From positions 1-21,052 of IMG/VR virus record IMGVR_UViG_3300042695_000792: a stretch of DNA of 21,052 bases; one strand, written 5' to 3'. Within the stretch, counting starts at the first letter, position 1. Every line of letters starts with the position of its first letter. The notes under the pieces are model-generated. The model was not told the origin of the DNA. It ran no database searches and saw only the letters and a program-made list of their open reading frames with translations. Shown here in pieces: positions 7,409 to 14,487 of this stretch. Both the position numbers and the translations under genes were made by a program. This DNA is from a virus.

Positions 7409-7436
7409 TTGACATTCTTTATTATAGGTTTATAAT
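7409..7436 (+). promoter_or_regulatory. Near-consensus sigma70 promoter for the Mom-like gene
   Basis: TTGACA (7409-7414), a 16-base spacer and TATAAT (7431-7436) match both bacterial sigma70 hexamers exactly. Initiation about 7 bases after the -10 box falls on or next to the A of the ATG at 7443, implying a leaderless or nearly leaderless mRNA. A late-like TATAAATG (one mismatch to TATAAATA) lies at 7401-7408. This suggests early expression of the modification gene by host polymerase, plus possible late expression. Confidence 0.65.
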
Positions 7437-7442
7437 GGGGGA

Positions 7443-8216
7443 ATGTCCGAATATTGTGATACCTCATTGCTTTATCTCAAAAGTATCAATAAGAATGTTG
7501 CAAAAACTCTTATTGAAAAAAACCATTATACACACAAATGGTCTCTTTGTACTGTAGCTTATGGAGTTTATTATAAAGAGTATATTGAAAGCACATTCTT
7601 TGGTGGTTTTAACGAACGCCTAATAGGTGTATTAGTATATGGAAATGCCGTGGGTAGAAATGCAAGTACCAGCATATGTCCTCTACTTACTAATAACAAT
7701 GTGTTGGAATTAACACGACTGTGGATTGCAGATGGTTATGGTAAAAATATAGAAAGCTATTGTATAGCTGAAAGTTTTAGATTATTAAACACAGATTATC
7801 CACAAATAAAATGTATTCTTAGTTACGCGGATAGTGAAGCTGGTCACGTTGGAACAATATATCAAGCAACTGGATTTGTATATCAAGGTGATAACTATGT
7901 GGATATTGCACTGATGCCTAACTATAGTGTTAGTTTAATTGGCCCCACTGAATATGATTGGATACATAGTAGAAGTGTATATGCACGTTGGAAAACACAC
8001 AGTGTAGATAAACTAAAAGAACGTATTGGTAGAACATTTTGGCGCAAACGTGAAAGCGGTAAACATCGTTATATCAAGTTTATAAGCAACAAGATAGAAA
8101 ATAAGAAACTGGTTAAATCTCTTAAACATAAAGTTCTACCTTATCCCAAAGATACTTCGTTCAAAGAAGAAGTGCAAGAAATCGTTGTAGAAAATACCAA
8201 CGAATTTTTCGATTAG
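7443..8216 (+). CDS. Mom-like GNAT protein, predicted DNA adenine modification
   Basis: This 257 aa protein matches the Mom family (phage Mu Mom, which adds a methylcarbamoyl group to the N6 position of adenine in DNA and blocks many restriction enzymes). Matching signs are an N-terminal KNHYTHKW segment (residues 26-33), LIGVLVYGNAVGR (60-72), the central LELTRLWIADGYGKN (88-102), and SYADSEAGHVGTIYQATGF (127-145), the GNAT-fold core of the family. A C-terminal KHRYIKFI and LPYPK (232-236) are typical of this group. Mu Mom is 241 aa, so length fits. It is the last gene of the plus-strand island, has its own sigma70-like promoter, and ends 8 bases before a strong terminator. The start at 7443 is the only usable ATG before the conserved N-terminal segment. 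Target sequence and exact modification are unknown. Confidence 0.82.
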   Translation: MSEYCDTSLLYLKSINKNVAKTLIEKNHYTHKWSLCTVAYGVYYKEYIESTFFGGFNERLIGVLVYGNAVGRNASTSICPLLTNNNVLELTRLWIADGYGKNIESYCIAESFRLLNTDYPQIKCILSYADSEAGHVGTIYQATGFVYQGDNYVDIALMPNYSVSLIGPTEYDWIHSRSVYARWKTHSVDKLKERIGRTFWRKRESGKHRYIKFISNKIENKKLVKSLKHKVLPYPKDTSFKEEVQEIVVENTNEFFD

Positions 8217-8223
8217 TGCAAGA

Positions 8224-8251
8224 AAAAACCCCAACTTTCGTTGGGGTTTTT
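8224..8251. terminator. Bidirectional intrinsic terminator
   Basis: A 7-bp GC-containing stem (CCCCAAC / GTTGGGG) with a TTTC loop is flanked by five A's on the left and five T's on the right. It therefore gives a stem plus U-tract on both strands. It lies between the stop of the plus-strand Mom-like gene (8216) and the stop of the minus-strand capsid gene (8276) and should end both transcripts. Confidence 0.93.
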
Positions 8252-8275
8252 GAGTTATTTTATTTCTACTAAGTA

Positions 8276-10114
8276 TTATACGGTATCGAGATCACCGATA
8301 ATAACTTTTCCATAGAACTCTGGGCGCACGACCTTCTTAGCGTAGCGGGTCATTACACCTCTACGTGGAGTGAAGTTCACTGGATCATAGACCAATGGAG
8401 TTTGGATTAGTGGGATATAAGGAGCATATACTGCGCCTGTTTCTAGGAAGTTATTTCCACGGAAACCAACCAATACGATATTATCGGTCATATATGGGTT
8501 CTTGTAAACTTGGAAGCGACTTGCGAAGCTACCAACACGTGCAACGCCCATTGCGAACTTAGCACTGTCACCATCGGTGTTTACTACATATCCTGGAATT
8601 GATTCCAAGATGGTTGCTACGTCTGGACTTACGACCAAGAAGTTAGCACCACCACGGAGGGTCAATTTTTGGATTGTGTTAGATACCTTTTGAATCTTGT
8701 TACCAAGAGTTTGGAACCAAGTGCTCTTAACGTAAGCTGTACGATTTGCAGAAGCATTTGCATTACGTGTGAATACTGCGTCACCAGTAGTTGCATTCAA
8801 TCCCTTGCTGAATTCAACACCGATTTGGGCGGACCAAGCTTCGGTAGTTATACCTTGAACGGCACCGTTCAACATTTCTAGGATTTCTAGATCGATTTCC
8901 ATAGATACGTATTCACTCAACAGAGCAGTCAATTCTGCTTCTGCATCAATAGAGTGATATGCGTTCAAGTCTTGCGCTAATTCTGGGGTCCAGACTGCCT
9001 TTAGTTTACGGGTCTTAGCAACGATTGGTTCGCTGTTTAGTACCAAGTTAACTTCTGGGATACTGATATCAGTGTCGATGCTTTGAGTAGCAACGTTAGC
9101 AGCTGTACCAGAACCTTCACCTGGTGTCTTACCAGCTTCAAAGTCACCACGTAGGTTGTCCGTAGGTTGTAGACTATAGATCAATTTAAGTCTTGGACCG
9201 GAGGCGGCGCCAGCGAATGTACTCTGTGAAGCGGATACGATGTATACAGTTTGATAGAATGGATTGCTCAAACTACCAGTATTGACCGCTTTGCTGTAAG
9301 TGTTCAACACCACACCGTTTTTAATGAGTGCGCCTGGATTGGTCGCACCTGAACCTGAGATCAAGTTGAATGAACGCACTGCATTCAAGTCAACGTTGTA
9401 TAGATTTCCGTAACTTGATACAGGGGTATTATTATCATCGTGATTCAAGATTACTTTAAACAATTTCTTAGCTACCACGGAACCACTCAATTCAGCATCA
9501 AATTGTACGTCATTCCAAGAAGCGGTTTGAATTGTACCACCGTTATTGGTTGCTCCTGATGAATACGTGATTGTAATAGCGGAACTACTTACTGGACGAA
9601 CTGAATATGCAAAAGCACCTTGGCCGTATAAACCACGTACTGCGCTATCAGTTGAACCCAATTTCTTGCCTGTACCACCAAACAAACTGTCGTTCAATTG
9701 CTTACCGGCGCGGGTAGTTACAGAACTACCGTTGTTCAAGTTGCGCAAATCTGAACCAGGAGCGTTAGTACCATACTTGAAGTCTAGATAGAAGATTAGA
9801 CCAGATGGTAGATTCATTGGTTGAACGCTTACGAATTCCTTCGCAGCGATTTCAGCAAACACACGACGAACCAATGGAAGAGCTACGCCAGCCCATTGTT
9901 CTGAACTGGTAGATGTACCAGTTGTGGTTGCTTCGTCAAGCAATTGTTTTGCTTGATTTTCTAATAGGATTGACATATGTGCTTTTTCAACACCTTTGCA
10001 ACCTTCTAGGAGGCCTGTCTTTTCCCATTTGCCTTGTAGTCCACGTGTTTCTGCCATTAATTTGGCCTGTGGATTCATATTGTTTGTCAATAGACTTTTA
10101 ATATCCATACTCAT
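8276..10114 (-). CDS. 23: Major capsid protein, gp23-like
   Basis: This 612 aa protein is the T4-type major capsid protein (T4 gp23, 521 aa). The signature WAGVALPLVRRVFAEIAAKE followed by FVSVQPMNLPSGLIFYLDFKYGT is nearly identical to known gp23 sequences. The C-terminus (YAKKVVRPEFYGKVIIGDL) is the canonical one. The T4 protease cuts gp23 after Glu65; here LLDE|A at residues 58-62 fits the L/I-x-E rule and predicts a cut after Glu61. The extra length lies mainly between residues about 130 and 340, a Ser/Gly/Thr/Asn-rich region probably carrying an enlarged surface insertion. It follows the scaffold gene by 53 bases and precedes a strong terminator. Its codons look more GC-rich than those of its neighbours, as expected for the most highly expressed phage protein. 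Confidence 0.97.
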   Translation of the reverse strand: MSMDIKSLLTNNMNPQAKLMAETRGLQGKWEKTGLLEGCKGVEKAHMSILLENQAKQLLDEATTTGTSTSSEQWAGVALPLVRRVFAEIAAKEFVSVQPMNLPSGLIFYLDFKYGTNAPGSDLRNLNNGSSVTTRAGKQLNDSLFGGTGKKLGSTDSAVRGLYGQGAFAYSVRPVSSSAITITYSSGATNNGGTIQTASWNDVQFDAELSGSVVAKKLFKVILNHDDNNTPVSSYGNLYNVDLNAVRSFNLISGSGATNPGALIKNGVVLNTYSKAVNTGSLSNPFYQTVYIVSASQSTFAGAASGPRLKLIYSLQPTDNLRGDFEAGKTPGEGSGTAANVATQSIDTDISIPEVNLVLNSEPIVAKTRKLKAVWTPELAQDLNAYHSIDAEAELTALLSEYVSMEIDLEILEMLNGAVQGITTEAWSAQIGVEFSKGLNATTGDAVFTRNANASANRTAYVKSTWFQTLGNKIQKVSNTIQKLTLRGGANFLVVSPDVATILESIPGYVVNTDGDSAKFAMGVARVGSFASRFQVYKNPYMTDNIVLVGFRGNNFLETGAVYAPYIPLIQTPLVYDPVNFTPRRGVMTRYAKKVVRPEFYGKVIIGDLDTV

Positions 10115-10167
10115 ATTTGTATCTTTCTTTATTTAATTACTGTTAGGTTTTTACTCGCAAACTAATT

Positions 10168-11253
10168 TTACTTCTTGATTCCTGCGAGTTTTTGGAATCT
10201 TGAAGTCATCTCGTCAGCGTGTGGTTCTACAATAGTAGATACTGGCTTAGTTGATGATACTTGTTTGCTTGCCAAACCTTCGGTGATAGTGTGAGCAGTT
10301 GTATTGGTTTTTTTCTTGACAACTGATGCACCGGAATTAAATGATTCGGCTAAAACTGTATATGCCAACTTGACTTCACGGATGTTTCTGGTCAAGTCGA
10401 AAGTGTTAATGATCTTAAGTTTTTGATCTTCGGTTAAACTCTTACCTTTGAACAACTTGTTGGTATAAAGCAACTTAGCATTCAATAGGTTGGTTTCAGA
10501 TAGAACGCCCTTCATAAACTTAACAGTGCTTAGAGCTTCTGATAAATGTTTCTTAAGAGATTCGTTTTCTTCGTTGATAGCGACCAAAGCTTCTGCCATT
10601 TCTTCGGCGGAAACTTCGTCTGCATATCCTCCTTCAGAAGGAGATGGAACTTGTGCTGGAGCGGGAGCTGCAGGTACTTGATCTACAGGTGCTTGAGCAT
10701 CAGGAGCAACAGGAGCTGGAGCTGGAGCTGGAGCTAGTGCAGAAGGATCTTCAGCTTCTAGTTCAGCAAGAAGTTCGTCTAGATTAATATCACCCATGTC
10801 TTCGCCCATTTCTTCACCTGTATCGGGTGTTTCAGAAGAACCTTGACTGTGCATTTCGTCAGATACTTCGCCTTCTAATTCAGCTAGAATTTCATCTAGT
10901 TCTTCACTAGTTACTTCATCGCCTTCTTCAGATGAAGCTTCTTCTTCAAGTTTAACATCAAATTCTTGTTTACCGTTTGAAGATGTAGACTTGAGTGTAG
11001 ATGGATTTGCTGGCTTAGAAGTCTTAGCTGTTAAACCATCATTTTTACCAATGTTAGAAGATGCAAGCTTTTCTTCAATCTTACCTTCTTCTTCTTCGGT
11101 TGATTCTTCTGCCATTTCTTCTTTGAGTTTGTCCGCAAACATTTCTTTCATACTGTTTGCAAAACTTTCTTCAAGGAAGGTTTTTGCATTTGCCAATGCT
11201 GTTTCACGAACAGCCTTTGCATCCGCAATACTTTCTTTTAATAGATCGCTCAT
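10168..11253 (-). CDS. 22: Prohead core scaffold protein, gp22-like
   Basis: This 361 aa protein corresponds to the T4 prohead scaffold gp22 (269 aa), which fills the prohead during assembly and is then degraded by gp21. The C-terminal core at about 255-305 (LLNAKLLYTNKLFKGKSLTE, then IREVKLAYTVLAES) is the conserved part of the family. Before it lies an unusually acidic, Ala/Pro-rich stretch: acidic units around 116-130 (EELDEILAELEGE) and 157-170 (LDELLAELEAED), then (AP)n at about 174-202. Many L-x-E sites suit degradation by the prohead protease, including L5-K6-E7 at the very N-terminus. The protein ends in RFQKLAGIKK. It sits between gp21 and gp23 as in T4. AAAGG lies about 14 bases before the ATG. 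Confidence 0.92.
   Translation of the reverse strand: MSDLLKESIADAKAVRETALANAKTFLEESFANSMKEMFADKLKEEMAEESTEEEEGKIEEKLASSNIGKNDGLTAKTSKPANPSTLKSTSSNGKQEFDVKLEEEASSEEGDEVTSEELDEILAELEGEVSDEMHSQGSSETPDTGEEMGEDMGDINLDELLAELEAEDPSALAPAPAPAPVAPDAQAPVDQVPAAPAPAQVPSPSEGGYADEVSAEEMAEALVAINEENESLKKHLSEALSTVKFMKGVLSETNLLNAKLLYTNKLFKGKSLTEDQKLKIINTFDLTRNIREVKLAYTVLAESFNSGASVVKKKTNTTAHTITEGLASKQVSSTKPVSTIVEPHADEMTSRFQKLAGIKK
10712..10735. repeat. GGAGCT hexamer repeat, four copies, in the scaffold gene
   Basis: Four perfect tandem GGAGCT units encode the (Ala-Pro)4 part of the scaffold's Ala/Pro linker. In-frame hexamers can change number without frameshift, so linker length may vary between relatives. 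Confidence 0.9.
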
Positions 11254-11377
11254 AATTATATTTCTGCCTTTCTTATTGTTATTTGTTTATGAAGCTATTG
11301 AAGAACTCCAAAGAAGATAAATCGCTGTCACATCAAAGAATGATGTATTTGAATAATAAATATAATTAAAAACGTAA

Positions 11378-11410
11378 ATATATCAAAATATTTTATATTT
11401 ATTGATATAT
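11378..11410. repeat. 9-bp inverted repeat overlapping a start codon
   Basis: ATATATCAA (11378-11386) and TTGATATAT (11402-11410) form a perfect 9-bp inverted repeat with a 15-base loop. The right arm covers the first two bases of the ATG at 11409. It could hide the start codon in mRNA or be an operator. All but two pairs are A-T, so the stem is weak. Confidence 0.35.
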
Positions 11411-12002
11411 GCCAGCACAAAGTGAAAAGCAAGCGAGACTATTCAGATTAGTACGAGCCTTACAAAAAGGAAAAATTAAACCTGGAAAAGTATCTTCAAC
11501 AGTACGTACAATGGCTAGTACTATAAAACCAAGTAGCGTTAAAGATTTTACCAAACTAAAAGAAATATTGAAAAGTCTCAAAGAGTCTGAGTATTCACTG
11601 AGTGATTTTGACATTATCAAAGGAAAATCTTTTAATCAAGTGTTGAAAGAAAACGAAGGAGTTCCATTTGTCAAAAAAGAAATGTTGATATTTCAAAATA
11701 AGCAAAATGGATTTAGCGGATTTGGCAAAACCAATTTTATTCCAAATGCGCCGGAAAACACACAGATACAAACCGAAATATTCAGTAACGGTAGTACAAA
11801 AAAGTATGTGTTTAAAAAATTAATAGATCAAAAAAATGAAAATTTAATTGTTTATGCTTGTTTTGTACAAAGAACCTATCCTGATCGACCAGAAAAAGAA
11901 ATATTTAGTATGTTGAGTACCGGTGTAGATAAAAACAAAGATAGTGAACAAACAAGTTCGTTAGCAGACTTTATAGATAGAATTAACTCTTATGGCCTAT
12001 AA
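11409..12002 (+). CDS. Unknown protein with DUF3008-like N-terminus (197 aa)
   Basis: The first about 50 residues (MPAQSEKQARLFRLVRALQK, then IKPGKVSSTVRTMASTIK) resemble the short basic phage and bacterial proteins of the DUF3008 type, which begin 'MPAKSKAQ..' and continue with a 'KG..P.S.' motif and a Lys/Ser-rich helix. The remaining about 145 residues are not recognised. They contain an aromatic, beta-rich middle and end in a short helix (ADFIDRINSYGL). It lies on the plus strand, opposite to the surrounding head genes, with the gp22-like gene diverging to its left across a 155-base gap. It overlaps the next gene by 11 bases. TATTTATT lies 5 bases before the ATG, and no Shine-Dalgarno sequence is visible. 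Confidence 0.7.
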   Translation: MPAQSEKQARLFRLVRALQKGKIKPGKVSSTVRTMASTIKPSSVKDFTKLKEILKSLKESEYSLSDFDIIKGKSFNQVLKENEGVPFVKKEMLIFQNKQNGFSGFGKTNFIPNAPENTQIQTEIFSNGSTKKYVFKKLIDQKNENLIVYACFVQRTYPDRPEKEIFSMLSTGVDKNKDSEQTSSLADFIDRINSYGL

Positions 12003-12450
12003 TTTTAATCCCAATTTTTCTAAACATATGAATTCTAAAAAAGATAATTATAAGTTCATAAAAAGAACTGGCGAAGAAAACGCTTATTCAAATCCCGATG
12101 TACGTGAAATGAATAATAGTTATAACAAGTACAAATCGCCAAAATTAATTAACTTTATAAATAATGATAATTTTGAAGAAGAAAAAATGTACAAACTTGA
12201 AGATATAGATAATCCAAATGGATGGAATTTTATGGAGATAGATTTGTTAGGCGAAATGGATTTTCGTATAGATGACGAGTACAGAATGTTCTCTGAAGTA
12301 GAAGTTCCCTCTTTAGATATGGTTAATGAAAAGAGAAAAACCTTCGTCTATAAAACAGACGAAGGTTATGTATTAGAATCAAATAGAAAATATGTTTTTG
12401 AATCGTTTATCTCGATGTTGGAATTTATCGATTCTATACCGATGCGTTAG
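11992..12450 (+). CDS. Unknown acidic protein (152 aa)
   Basis: Not recognised. The N-terminal 60 residues are polar and rich in Asn, Lys and Tyr, probably flexible. The second half is acidic with alternating hydrophobics (GWNFMEIDLLGEMDF, VLESNRKYVFESF). No membrane segment, signal peptide or cysteine cluster is seen. It overlaps the preceding gene by 11 bases, so the two form an operon. Its 3' end overlaps the convergent minus-strand coiled-coil gene by 17 bases. Codons near 12339-12367 also encode a terminator hairpin for the opposing transcript, which constrains this part of the protein (residues about 117-125). Confidence 0.68.
   Translation: MAYNFNPNFSKHMNSKKDNYKFIKRTGEENAYSNPDVREMNNSYNKYKSPKLINFINNDNFEEEKMYKLEDIDNPNGWNFMEIDLLGEMDFRIDDEYRMFSEVEVPSLDMVNEKRKTFVYKTDEGYVLESNRKYVFESFISMLEFIDSIPMR
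12331..12367 (-). terminator. Intrinsic terminator for the minus-strand head operon, inside a plus-strand gene
   Basis: AACCTTCGTCT (12339-12349) and AGACGAAGGTT (12357-12367) form a perfect 11-bp inverted repeat with a 7-base loop. Read on the minus strand, the hairpin is followed by TTTTTCTCTTTT, a good U-tract. On the plus strand no T-run follows. It lies 67 bases past the stop of the minus-strand 140-aa gene (12434), so it most likely ends the transcript carrying 17-20-21. Confidence 0.82.
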
Positions 12451-12856
12451 TACTAACATTGGTTGTTTGTGGATTTTCATTCATTGAATCTGCGATCTCA
12501 AAATAACGTTCCAATCTCATACCAACTTGTTCATACAACATTTCAAGTTGTTGTTCAATAGCTTTCATCTTTTGTGCTTCTTCGTACATCTTAGCGGCAT
12601 CACGTTTGATTTCTTTCATATCACGTTCCACCATTTTAGCTTCCATCCATTCGTTACATTCTTTAATAGCATATCGTTCTGCTAAATTAACAGCTTCCAT
12701 AATTTTTTGTGCTGTTTCATAGACACTATCAGCTTTTAATCCTTTACGATATTCGTTGTAAGATTTAATAACCCCGACCATTTTTGATTTTTCTTCTTTG
12801 GTCAAAGCGACATAAGTCGATTCCGTAGAGTTTTCCAGTAAATGTTTTAATTTCAT
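12434..12856 (-). CDS. Small coiled-coil protein, possible prohead core component
   Basis: This 140 aa protein is highly helical; residues about 40-120 are charged with heptad-like spacing (KEIKRDAAKMYEEAQKMKAI). No family is recognised. It begins MKLKHLLE, which has the L-x-E end of a T4 capsid-targeting peptide. It lies between the prohead protease and the scaffold, so an internal head or prohead-core role (like T4 gp67/gp68 or internal proteins) is plausible but inferred from position and N-terminus only. The start is 12 bases after the gp21-like stop and is preceded by TATTTATA-N4. Its stop overlaps the convergent plus-strand gene by 17 bases, and the operon terminator lies 67 bases beyond. 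Confidence 0.75.
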   Translation of the reverse strand: MKLKHLLENSTESTYVALTKEEKSKMVGVIKSYNEYRKGLKADSVYETAQKIMEAVNLAERYAIKECNEWMEAKMVERDMKEIKRDAAKMYEEAQKMKAIEQQLEMLYEQVGMRLERYFEIADSMNENPQTTNVSTNASV

Positions 12857-12860
12857 ACTT

Positions 12861-12868
12861 TATAAATA
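12861..12868. promoter_or_regulatory. TATTTATA-N4-ATG element at the 140-aa coiled-coil gene
   Basis: On the minus strand TATTTATA occurs in the 12-base gap between the gp21-like stop and the ATG at 12856, exactly 4 bases before the start. The plus-strand reading TATAAATA would be a late-promoter core pointing backward through gp21. Confidence 0.35.
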
Positions 12869-13471
12869 TTATAGTTCTGATAGAATGTTGTGAATAATTC
12901 TTTCAACATTACTATATGGGTTAATTATTATTTTTTGTTCAACGCTTTCATTGATTTTTCCCTGTGGATACATAAAAGCTCCTTGTGTACTTGGATTGCT
13001 TACGAAATCAAACGCAATTAAATCAAAATCGTCTTGTACAACATCTGCATTTTCACGCATATCTTTTTTAACACTTCCTAATCCGCGACTACTAATACCC
13101 AAAAGAATACCTGATTGTAGCAAGTCTCTTAAAATGTTACCGCTAGGCGTAGGAAGAATTTCAACTGTACCAACTAAATCTTTACTTTCCCACCCCATAT
13201 CTACGATATTATGACTTACATTTTTTAAGTTAACAACAGATGATTCTGGGTGATCTAATTCACCCATAGCACGACGTTGTTTAACGAAATTTTGCATATA
13301 TTTCTCAGCTTCTCTCTTCAACACATCTACTGGATACACACGGCCGTTTTGGTTTTTTGCGTCGGCACGTTGTAATACGCCGGTTACGTATAATTTTCCA
13401 TCTTTAAGAGATTCATTTAAAGATGTTTTTTTAAATTCAAATGGTAAAATATCTATCAGTACTTGTTTCAT
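12869..13471 (-). CDS. 21: Prohead core protease, gp21-like
   Basis: This 200 aa protein is a serine protease of the T4 gp21 / herpesvirus-assemblin-like fold (T4 gp21, 212 aa) that matures the prohead by cutting after L/I-x-E. GELDHP (residues 70-75) carries the catalytic His74. GISSRGLGS (125-133) carries the catalytic Ser, and DFDLIAFDFVSNPS (148-161) is the conserved strand region after it. The early segment LYVTGVLQRADAKNQNGRVY (27-46) is also typical. Its substrates should include the scaffold, the major capsid protein and other proteins here with L-x-E sites. It lies 6 bases after the 337-aa gene and 12 bases before the 140-aa gene. Confidence 0.93.
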   Translation of the reverse strand: MKQVLIDILPFEFKKTSLNESLKDGKLYVTGVLQRADAKNQNGRVYPVDVLKREAEKYMQNFVKQRRAMGELDHPESSVVNLKNVSHNIVDMGWESKDLVGTVEILPTPSGNILRDLLQSGILLGISSRGLGSVKKDMRENADVVQDDFDLIAFDFVSNPSTQGAFMYPQGKINESVEQKIIINPYSNVERIIHNILSEL

Positions 13472-13476
13472 ATATA

Positions 13477-14487
13477 TTAAGCTTTAGGTTGTGTTGTTCC
13501 CGTTTGTGCGTTTTGATCTTGAGTAGTCGCATCCTCTTTATCAGCGGTTATTTTGTTTGATGGAACAACATTTTGTTGACTGTTTGGTTCAACTAATGCT
13601 TTTGATTTAGCAACTTGATATTGATCCTTTGGCTTCAAATTATCAGCATTGCCTAAAATTTTAAGTTTAAATCCTGGTTTAACAAAGAATTTAGCCACCT
13701 TTTGTTTATTTTCCTCTCGTCCAATAATTATGATGACATATCTATCATAATAATAATCAATCGCAACGCCTGTTACATTGATTGTATAATCTGTTTCAGG
13801 CTGTTTGTATCCTTTACTAGCTCTAACCACAATCTTCTTACCCAAAATTTTATCCTGTATTGACTTTTGAAGATTATTCTTTAATGCTTCAGTCGAACTT
13901 TTTAATTTTGTATCAAATGCTGTAAAGTCAGGAAGAACATCGTATGTTTTTAAATCTACTGACGGCGCCGCAGCGGGTTGTTTAGGTTGAGCAGGTTGAG
14001 CAGGTTGAGCAGGTTGAGCAGGTTGAACAGGTTGTGGGGCAGCAACTGGTTTATCTTCTTGTTCGTATTTAAGAGTATCAAATCTCTCATACATAGGTAA
14101 AGCACCTTGTTTATATCCAATTAAATTGGGATCCATATCAGGATCATTGTGTTGAACCAAACCATTTTCGTCAGTATATGTATCGCCTAATTCAATTGAT
14201 TGTGCTGGTGTTGCGTAAGCCGGACCACTATACATTTGATTTTCCAACTTATATCCATTACTTCTTTTGATAGCTTTAGCTAACTTATATCCCAATTGTG
14301 TCGCTGCTCTAATGTTTCCTGGTCCACGGCGGCTAAATGCAAATGGTGTTCTAGCAGCATCGCCTCCAACTGAAACAGGACCAGACGCGACCGCACCTGT
14401 ACCTGTTGTACTAGCTTCATTTTTAACCTTTAACTTGGTTAAAATTCGTTTAATCTTTTCTTTAAGATTTTGTTTCATTTTTGACAT
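13477..14487 (-). CDS. Unknown basic/Pro-Gln-rich head-cluster protein
   Basis: Not assigned to a family. With the ATG at 14487 it has 336 aa; an in-frame TTG one codon earlier is less likely. The N-terminus is strongly basic and helical (KQNLKEKIKRILTKLKVK), followed by a Gly/Ser/Thr-rich stretch and RTPFAFSRRGPGN. Residues about 150-172 are a QPA tandem repeat, probably a flexible linker. A compact beta-rich region follows (about 213-285, KKIVVRASKGY ... YYYDRYVIIIIGRE). The last 45 residues are Gln/Thr/Asn-rich. The start lies inside the end of the 292-aa gene (26-base overlap). With that gene it occupies the place between portal and protease where T4 has gp67 and gp68, so an internal-head role is a reasonable guess. 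Confidence 0.72.
   Translation of the reverse strand: MSKMKQNLKEKIKRILTKLKVKNEASTTGTGAVASGPVSVGGDAARTPFAFSRRGPGNIRAATQLGYKLAKAIKRSNGYKLENQMYSGPAYATPAQSIELGDTYTDENGLVQHNDPDMDPNLIGYKQGALPMYERFDTLKYEQEDKPVAAPQPVQPAQPAQPAQPAQPKQPAAAPSVDLKTYDVLPDFTAFDTKLKSSTEALKNNLQKSIQDKILGKKIVVRASKGYKQPETDYTINVTGVAIDYYYDRYVIIIIGREENKQKVAKFFVKPGFKLKILGNADNLKPKDQYQVAKSKALVEPNSQQNVVPSNKITADKEDATTQDQNAQTGTTQPKA
13987..14031. repeat. 9-bp tandem repeat, five units, encoding Gln-Pro-Ala
   Basis: TTGAGCAGG is repeated four times exactly, with a fifth unit TTGAACAGG. On the coding strand each unit gives Gln-Pro-Ala (the variant gives Gln-Pro-Val). In-frame 9-bp units allow length change without frameshift. Confidence 0.93.

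Noticed and set aside
10490-11320. Plus-strand frames opposite the scaffold gene
   Set aside because: They arise from the repetitive acidic and Ala/Pro codons of gp22 read in reverse; none resembles a protein family.
12445-12456. 12-base palindrome GTTAGTACTAAC at the convergent stop codons
   Set aside because: A perfect palindrome has no loop, so it cannot form a normal terminator hairpin, and a single copy gives no evidence for a binding site.
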